A program made the translations under genes and the position numbers. Below, piece by piece: positions 6,830 to 10,420 of a stretch of DNA of 10,420 nt (its first letter is position 1; every line of letters starts with the position of its first letter). The DNA is from Porphyromonadaceae bacterium (GTDB lineage Bacteria > Bacteroidota > Bacteroidia > Bacteroidales > Paludibacteraceae), in contig CAJPNS010000068.1 in the NCBI GenBank assembly GCA_905372135.1, positions 1 through 10,420 of the forward strand, given 5' to 3'. The notes beneath the pieces are model-generated. The model searched no databases and was not told the origin of the DNA. It saw only the letters and a list, made by a program, of their open reading frames with translations.

Positions 6830-6865
6830 ACAATCCCTGATTGTGTGCGTAGCTGTACAATAGGG
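6830..6865. repeat. Overlapping alternative hairpins after the nitroreductase gene
   Basis: ACAATC-CCT-GATTGT (6830-6844) is a perfect six-pair hairpin. The same ATTGT (6840-6844) can instead pair with ACAAT (6857-6861), extended by CCCT (6835-6838) with AGGG (6862-6865) around one bulged base. The two structures exclude each other. They sit 10 bases past the nitroreductase stop without a T-run, so this may be a non-classical 3' end. Confidence 0.4.
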
Positions 6866-6875
6866 TTTCTATGTA

Positions 6876-7904
6876 TCAGTCGCCTGCGGACAATATGCTT
6901 TCGACTGGTCTTCTTTTGGAGTATGGGCGTCGGGCTCCGTAGCCTATCCGCAGCAGAATGGTGGGGTGTTCGCCGTTCAGCGAGAGACTTCGAGCCATCT
7001 CTTCGGCAAGGTCGGGTGTTTCGTTGGGTTGGTTCATATAGGCGTTTGCTATGCCCAAAGCCGTTGCCGTGAGCAGAAAACGCTCTAACGTACGTCCCAA
7101 GTTTATCCATTCTTCCATCGTGTTGTGGTGTGTGGCGAACAGTACAAGGTGCGACGAAGAGCCGATACTCGTTCTGTCGGTTTTGTTTTGTGTCTTGGCG
7201 TTGATGGCTGTCGATATAAAGGCTTTGGCTATAAACTTCGGCAGGTTGGGAGCTCCGAAGGTAGCGTAACTTAGACCGTCGAGATGTTGGTCTTGATGTC
7301 GCTTGTTGTATCTCATCCAACTTTTCAACTCGTCGACGAAGGCGGCGTTTCCCATCTGTACCTCGTTGCCACGATATATGTATTCGGATATATCGTCGAA
7401 TGCCGAAGACCCCCGTTCGTAAAAATGAACGGACACCCCCGAATAACATAGAACAGCCTCTAACGTTCGCAACTTTTCGTCGTCGATACGTCTGCCGTCG
7501 TACGTCCTTTTGGTCGTCTGCCTGAGGTCTATTTGTTTGGCGAGGCTGTCGGGGGCGACATCTTTTTTCTTTTCTAAGGCGACGAATATTTTACCGTTCT
7601 CTGCAATATCTACTTTCGGTTCATATCCTTTTGTCGTTGCGGCGATGCAGAGATTTTCGACGGCACAGCCCAAGCTCACGAACAATTCTCTGTCGTGCGG
7701 GTCTACGACGGGTAGTCGGCGTGTGGTATCGGCATAAATCTCTATACCGTCCGTTTTTATTCTGAAGAGCCAAGGTTGAGCGTTGTGTCCCGACGGGGCT
7801 TTGGTGGCTTGCCGTATCAAATGAATGAAATCTGTGTTTTGTTGAGCGGTTAGTGTGTTTGTAAACATCATTGTCAGTAATATTAAAACGTTAATTTTTT
7901 TCAT
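6876..7904 (-). CDS. Acg-family FMN-binding nitroreductase with N-terminal signal sequence
   Basis: The 342-residue product belongs to the nitroreductase superfamily, Acg (Mycobacterium Rv2032-like) branch. Signature stretches are PSGHNAQPW (37-45, FMN phosphate region), RRLPVVDPHDREL (62-74), GCAVENL (79-85), and a C-terminal PTILLRIGYG followed by RRPVESIL (331-338). The residues before the domain, MKKINVLILLTMMFTNTLTA-QQ, look like a Sec signal peptide with cleavage near residue 20. That would place a flavoprotein in the periplasm; alternatively it is a membrane anchor. No twin-arginine motif is seen. Acg proteins may bind FMN without ordinary nitroreductase turnover, so the reaction is open. 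The Crp-like regulator gene lies immediately upstream on the same strand, and a -7 element is present in the 59-base gap. Confidence 0.85.
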   Translation of the reverse strand: MKKINVLILLTMMFTNTLTAQQNTDFIHLIRQATKAPSGHNAQPWLFRIKTDGIEIYADTTRRLPVVDPHDRELFVSLGCAVENLCIAATTKGYEPKVDIAENGKIFVALEKKKDVAPDSLAKQIDLRQTTKRTYDGRRIDDEKLRTLEAVLCYSGVSVHFYERGSSAFDDISEYIYRGNEVQMGNAAFVDELKSWMRYNKRHQDQHLDGLSYATFGAPNLPKFIAKAFISTAINAKTQNKTDRTSIGSSSHLVLFATHHNTMEEWINLGRTLERFLLTATALGIANAYMNQPNETPDLAEEMARSLSLNGEHPTILLRIGYGARRPYSKRRPVESILSAGD

Positions 7905-7927
7905 CTTTATTCTATTAAATGATGATG

Positions 7928-7955
7928 CAAAATTACGACAAGCGGTGCATACAAA
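7928..7955 (-). promoter_or_regulatory. Putative promoter of the nitroreductase gene
   Basis: The minus strand reads TAATTTTG at 7928-7935, matching TAnnTTTG. A TTTG at 7952-7955 could be the -33 element, but the 16-base spacing is shorter than usual. It lies between the Crp-like stop and the nitroreductase start, with a leader of about 20 bases, so the nitroreductase gene probably has its own start site. Confidence 0.55.
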
Positions 7956-7963
7956 ACGTTGAT

Positions 7964-8560
7964 TTAAGTTAAGAATTTGTTTTGGGAGTATATTCGTTTT
8001 TGCAGTCGGCTGAGACTCTCGGGACTAATCCCAAGTAGGTTGGCGATAAACTTTCGGGGCACTCTTTGGAAGAGTTCTGCCCGTGTCTGCATCAGGTGTT
8101 TGAAGCGTTCTTCGGGTTTTTGCGAAGCAAGCGATACCGATGTGTCTATGGATTGTTGCAGGATACGTTCGGTTATCAGTCTCCCGAAGGTCTCGTATCG
8201 GGCGAAAGCCTTGTACAGGGCATACAGATGAGCCTTGTCGATACAGTATACGGTGGTCTCTTCCAACGCCTGCAGCGACAGACGGGCAGGTGTCCCGCTC
8301 GTAAAACTGACGAATTCCGTAGCCCATTGGTTGTCCAAAGAGATGTCGCAGGTTGTCTCCGAGCCATCATCTTCTTTGATACGAAAATATCTGACACTCC
8401 CTTTGACTATAAAGAACAGATGACGACACGTGCGAGGGGCTTCGAGCAGCAGCTCGCGTCGCTTGAATGTCTTTTCGACGAAATGCTCATCGACAGCCCT
8501 TAACTCCTCGTCGGTAAAAGGGAGTATTCGCAGGCAGTAATCTTTGAGAGGTTCGAACAT
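7964..8560 (-). CDS. Crp/Fnr-family transcriptional regulator
   Basis: The 198-residue product has a cyclic-nucleotide-binding-type jelly roll (about 25-115: FKRRELLLEAPRTCRHLFFIVKG then SLDNQWATEFVSF), a dimerisation helix (about 116-140) and a C-terminal winged helix with HTH at 167-190 (VPRKFIANLLGISPESLSRL). The N-terminal cysteine cluster of oxygen-sensing FNR is absent, and so is the R-x-x-x-A cAMP contact of E. coli Crp, so the ligand is unknown, as in many Bacteroidetes members. I chose the ATG at 8560 because the upstream in-frame ATG at 8608 would place the promoter element at 8586-8593 inside the coding region, and family members begin close to this Met. It probably controls the adjacent nitroreductase gene and perhaps itself. 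Confidence 0.88.
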   Translation of the reverse strand: MFEPLKDYCLRILPFTDEELRAVDEHFVEKTFKRRELLLEAPRTCRHLFFIVKGSVRYFRIKEDDGSETTCDISLDNQWATEFVSFTSGTPARLSLQALEETTVYCIDKAHLYALYKAFARYETFGRLITERILQQSIDTSVSLASQKPEERFKHLMQTRAELFQRVPRKFIANLLGISPESLSRLQKRIYSQNKFLT

Positions 8561-8585
8561 AACGGAGATATTTGCAACGATGTTA

Positions 8586-8604
8586 CAAAGATACGAATAA
8601 TTCG
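8586..8604 (-). promoter_or_regulatory. -7 element plus palindrome for the Crp-like gene
   Basis: The minus strand reads TATCTTTG (8586-8593) with the palindrome CGAATTATTCG (8594-8604) directly upstream. This is the same arrangement as at 6794-6812. The leader is about 20-25 bases. To the right (8609-8740) I see no gene; the only structure is a 10-bp palindrome GTAATATTAC (8670-8679). Confidence 0.6.
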
Positions 8605-8740
8605 CCAATGGCTACTCGTATAAACTCTGCGTTCGATTAATAAAAGGCGGGAAACTATGTAAATCGCTCGTAATATTACAATATTTTGTCTCCTATCCGT
8701 CTGCCAATTCTTATATCTTCTTCGTCTTTCTTTTTTGAGA

Positions 8741-9073
8741 TTATCTCGGTAGGGATTTTCTTTTCTTGGGTTTCGGGGCAGGTAACTCACTGCAAGTTGC
8801 CGCCACGAGCGAGGCAAGGTATTGGTGGTCGTCGACCTCGGCGATGTAGAAATAATCTTTCGCTCCGTCGTACGGCGGTCGCAAGTCCTCTCTGCGTAGC
8901 AGTCTGCGTCCCGCTTCCGTCGGCTTTATGTAGAGGCGGTCGTCGCAGATAAGTCCGAATATCTTGCCGTCGCAATAAATGCCGTAGTCGCCAAACATCT
9001 TCCTGGCGGATATCTCACCCGCATCGGCACATTGGTCTACGACGTATTGTACAAAATCGGTATTGCTTGCCAT
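8741..9073 (-). CDS. TfoX/Sxy N-terminal domain protein
   Basis: The 110-residue product matches the TfoX N-terminal domain: an N-terminal helix, ISARKMFGDYGIYCDGKIFGLICDDRLYIKP (21-51) with the signature R-K-M-F-G-x-Y-G, and a later strand segment YFYIAEVDD. It ends in a basic tail (KPKKRKSLPR). The C-terminal TfoX domain of gammaproteobacterial Sxy/TfoX, a competence activator acting with CRP, is absent. Stand-alone N-domain proteins are widespread and their function is unknown, so a competence role should not be assumed. It starts 17 bases after the GNAT stop and is the last gene of the DUF4180-GNAT-TfoX operon. No clear terminator follows. Confidence 0.88.
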   Translation of the reverse strand: MASNTDFVQYVVDQCADAGEISARKMFGDYGIYCDGKIFGLICDDRLYIKPTEAGRRLLRREDLRPPYDGAKDYFYIAEVDDHQYLASLVAATCSELPAPKPKKRKSLPR

Positions 9074-9090
9074 AATCGTTATATGTTTAT

Positions 9091-9669
9091 TTAATGTTCT
9101 TTGTTTCCAATATTATTCTGCCTCCACTGTTCGTAGGATAGCTTGGTGAAGTGTTCCGTGCGGCAGTCGTCCATCAGCGGCACGGGCTTGTTATGCTCAG
9201 TGTGGTGATAGACGAATCCGCATTTCTCCTGTGCTCGCTTTGATTTCTCGTTGCCATCGTAGTACCCACACCAAACGGCAGTTTGCCGTAAGTCCTCAAA
9301 AGCATACCGAAGTAGTTCGTTTACGGCTTCCGGTATCAAACCTTGTCCCCAATAGGGTTCGCCAATCCAATAACCTATTTCGCACTCATTGTCTGCCATC
9401 TGTGCACTATGGATTTCGCTTTTTTCGGTCATTATTCCGACGCTGCCGACAGCCTCGCCCGTTTCTTTCAGTACAACTGCATAAGTTTCAGGGGCAGAAA
9501 GGACTGTCTTTATTATCTCACGACTGTCCTCAACGCTTGTGTGTGGTTGCCAGCCCGCAATAGGACCTATATTGGGATTCTGTGCATACTTGTATAGTGC
9601 TTCTGCGTCGCTTTCTTGCCATGCCCGCAGTATCAGGCGTTCGGTCTGTAATGTGGTGTTTTGTGTCAT
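9091..9669 (-). CDS. GNAT N-acetyltransferase, RimJ/RimL-like
   Basis: The 192-residue product starts with TERLILRAWQESDAEALYKY (9-28), the usual opening of the RimJ/RimL group (Acetyltransf_3). EIGYWIG (97-103) and YWGQGLIPEA (106-115) form the acetyl-CoA-binding strand and loop (Q/R-x-x-G-x-G/A type). NEKSKRAQEKCGF (140-152) is the conserved motif B helix. It probably acetylates an N-terminal or small-molecule amine; ribosomal proteins S5, S18 and L12 are the RimJ/RimI/RimL targets, but which applies here is unknown. It begins 15 bases after the DUF4180 stop. Its start codon and leader lie in a 20-base sequence repeated exactly upstream of DUF4180 (10129-10148). Confidence 0.88.
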   Translation of the reverse strand: MTQNTTLQTERLILRAWQESDAEALYKYAQNPNIGPIAGWQPHTSVEDSREIIKTVLSAPETYAVVLKETGEAVGSVGIMTEKSEIHSAQMADNECEIGYWIGEPYWGQGLIPEAVNELLRYAFEDLRQTAVWCGYYDGNEKSKRAQEKCGFVYHHTEHNKPVPLMDDCRTEHFTKLSYEQWRQNNIGNKEH

Positions 9670-9685
9670 TTTTATTTCAATTGTT
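9666..9685 (-). repeat. 20-bp direct repeat, copy 1 (GNAT leader and start codon)
   Basis: The minus strand reads AACAATTGAAATAAAAATGA, ending in the GNAT start codon. The identical 20 bases recur at 10129-10148, 463 bases away. Similarity continues past the repeat into CAAAACA (with a base shift) and, on the other side, a further CAAT. The AT-rich leader is the kind that favours translation in Bacteroidetes. Confidence 0.8.
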
Positions 9686-10059
9686 TAATTGATTATAGAT
9701 AATAGTTTCAAGGCTTCGGTCGGTGAAGAGGAGAAGTTCACCGTCTTGCCTTTGTTGCTCTCGCAGATAAAGGCTTCGAGGCTACGGCTCGTATATTTCG
9801 ACCAGTCACCGACAATGACAAGACGAATGCGATAGTTGGAGAACTTCTGAAGAATCTCGCCTGCAAGCTTAGTCTGCAAGTCGAAGAAATCGTGGGTTAT
9901 GTTCCTCTCGTAGAGGATTATTCCGTCGTAATATTGCCCATATAGCTCTCCAAACAAGTCCAGAACGTCTTGTACATTGTTGATAAACTGCTCTTCCGAG
10001 CGGATTTCTAAAAATGTAAGTCCGTCGTTTTTATGCGATATGATTGTCTTTTCTTTCAT
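9685..10059 (-). CDS. DUF4180 domain protein
   Basis: The 124-residue product matches the uncharacterised DUF4180 family over its full length. Landmarks are YDGIILYERNI (44-54), HDFFDLQTKLAGEILQKFSN (56-75), LVIVGDW (80-86), and ESNKGKTVNF (100-109), where the strand-helix alternation suggests a compact alpha/beta fold. There is no signal peptide or membrane segment, so it is probably cytoplasmic. No function is known. It is the first complete gene of the operon with the GNAT and TfoX-domain genes. Its start codon comes one base after the stop codon of the small frame at 10061-10132, so it may be translated by reinitiation. No TAnnTTTG promoter is visible between it and the tRNA terminator. 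Confidence 0.85.
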   Translation of the reverse strand: MKEKTIISHKNDGLTFLEIRSEEQFINNVQDVLDLFGELYGQYYDGIILYERNITHDFFDLQTKLAGEILQKFSNYRIRLVIVGDWSKYTSRSLEAFICESNKGKTVNFSSSPTEALKLLSIIN

Positions 10060-10060
10060 A

Positions 10061-10132
10061 TTACTTCAATAATTTATTCGCATATTTGTATGTAAACAAT
10101 ATCAGAGAGTGGGATGTTTTGTTTTGGATCAT
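10061..10132 (-). pseudogene. Possible GNAT remnant or leader peptide (23 codons)
   Basis: An open frame starts in the second copy of the 20-base repeat and encodes MIQNKTSHSLILFTYKYANK plus three residues. It stops one base before the DUF4180 ATG. It resembles the N-terminus of the GNAT protein encoded downstream: MxQNxT, then LIL, then YKYA and N in the same order, which would need two in-frame deletions of about 2 and 9 codons. At the DNA level CTGATATTG matches CTGATACTG, and ATACAAATATGCG matches ATACAAGTATGCA. I infer a decayed duplicate of the GNAT 5' end. Alternatively it is a short translated leader coupled to DUF4180. Confidence 0.5.
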
Positions 10133-10148
10133 TTTTATTTCAATTGTT
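10129..10148 (-). repeat. 20-bp direct repeat, copy 2 (small frame leader and start)
   Basis: This is identical to 9666-9685. Here the ATG within the repeat opens the 23-codon frame at 10061-10132 instead of the GNAT gene. The two copies bracket DUF4180, in keeping with tandem duplication or insertion by recombination. Confidence 0.8.
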
Positions 10149-10168
10149 CCATTGTCTTTACCGATAGG

Positions 10169-10206
10169 AAAAAATAAAAGCGTCTTCTTTTAAAAAACGC
10201 TTTTAT
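10169..10206 (-). terminator. Terminator of the tRNA-Leu pair
   Basis: ATAAAAGCGT (10197-10206 as read leftward) pairs perfectly with ACGCTTTTAT (10174-10183) around a 13-base loop. On the minus strand the hairpin runs into a T-tract (10169-10174). It lies about 20 bases downstream of the tRNA-Leu(GAG) 3' end. Confidence 0.85.
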
Positions 10207-10227
10207 CGAAGAAATTTACATTTATTG

Positions 10228-10311
10228 TGCGCAGAATGAGACTCGAACTCACACGCCGTAACCGGCACTACCCCCTCAAAGTAGCGTGTATACCAATTTC
10301 ACCACCTGCGC
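10228..10311 (-). tRNA. tRNA-Leu (anticodon GAG)
   Basis: The 84-nucleotide class II tRNA reads leftward. The acceptor stem GCGCAGG pairs with TCTGCGC (one G-T), the anticodon arm is CTACT-TTGAGGG-GGTAG with anticodon GAG, the long variable arm is TGCCG-GTTA-CGGCG, and the T arm is GTGAG-TTCGAGT-CTCAT. The discriminator is A, as expected for leucine, and CCA is not encoded. It reads CTC and CTT codons and follows the other tRNA-Leu by 25 bases. Confidence 0.95.
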
Positions 10312-10336
10312 TTAACGGGACTATTTTTTGATTTTG

Positions 10337-10420
10337 TGCCCAAAACAGGACTCGAACCTGCACAACCTTGCGATTACTAGTCCCTGAAACTAACGCGTCT
10401 ACCAATTCCGCCATTTGGGC
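10337..10420 (-). tRNA. tRNA-Leu (anticodon CAG)
   Basis: This 84-nucleotide class II tRNA ends exactly at the window edge. The acceptor stem GCCCAAA pairs perfectly with TTTGGGC, the anticodon arm is TTAGT-TTCAGGG-ACTAG with anticodon CAG, a long variable arm is present, and the T arm is GCAGG-TTCGAGT-CCTGT. The discriminator is A and CCA is not encoded. It reads CTG codons. The promoter lies beyond the window. Confidence 0.95.

Noticed and set aside
8561..8608. Upstream ATG for the Crp-like gene
   Set aside because: It would put the -7 element at 8586-8593 inside the coding region, and the added residues do not look like the family's N-terminus.
9091..10311. An integrated element using the tRNA-Leu gene as attachment site
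   Set aside because: The tRNA 3' end faces the accessory operon, but I found no second copy of the tRNA 3' sequence in the window and no integrase gene.
1..10420. CRISPR arrays, insertion sequences, phage or toxin-antitoxin genes
   Set aside because: No regularly spaced repeats, transposase motifs or paired toxin-antitoxin frames were seen on either strand.

Overview
The window looks like chromosomal DNA from a member of the Bacteroidales (Bacteroidota). The evidence is indirect but consistent. Most intergenic regions carry the Bacteroidetes-type -7 promoter element TAnnTTTG, and Shine-Dalgarno sequences are not evident. Several products belong to families common in this phylum: a two-repeat PepSY-like secreted protein, a PorT-type outer-membrane barrel, an FKBP lipoprotein and a PAP2-like membrane protein next to rpoN. 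The genus cannot be named from the sequence alone. Almost all genes are on the minus strand; only the beta-CASP nuclease is on the plus strand.

Layout. Positions 1-338 hold no convincing gene: a leftward -7 element at the very edge with a 12-bp palindrome beside it, a 15-bp dyad, and the terminator of the PepSY-like gene (339-866). A divergent promoter region then leads to a beta-CASP metallo-beta-lactamase-fold RNA nuclease (1049-2476, plus). It converges on a minus-strand block across a cluster of three inverted repeats, the last being a good bidirectional terminator. The minus-strand block reads rpoN (sigma-54), a PAP2-like membrane protein 4 bases later, an FKBP-like lipoprotein with its own putative promoter, and an outer-membrane beta-barrel protein. 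To the right are a tiny GNAT protein of the NATD1/YjdJ type, an Acg-type nitroreductase with an apparent Sec signal peptide, and a Crp/Fnr-family regulator just upstream of that nitroreductase. The last coding unit is a tight minus-strand operon, DUF4180 - GNAT (RimJ/RimL-like) - TfoX N-domain protein. It sits downstream of two tandem tRNA-Leu genes (anticodons CAG and GAG) and their terminator.

How the genes may work together. The Crp-like regulator and the nitroreductase form a plausible stress-response pair. The FKBP lipoprotein and the barrel protein are envelope proteins likely to be co-transcribed. The DUF4180-GNAT-TfoX operon is an accessory-looking set of small proteins without an obvious joint pathway.

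The most unusual observation is a 23-codon open frame (10061-10132) in front of DUF4180. Its leader shares an exact 20-base repeat with the leader and start codon of the GNAT gene, and its peptide resembles a shortened GNAT N-terminus. This suggests a decayed duplicate or a captured leader. Other points are a FKBP domain with substituted pocket residues and a near-identical promoter/palindrome module in front of two separate genes. I see no CRISPR array, insertion sequence, phage gene or clearly new multi-gene system; most of the window is ordinary core and accessory chromosome.
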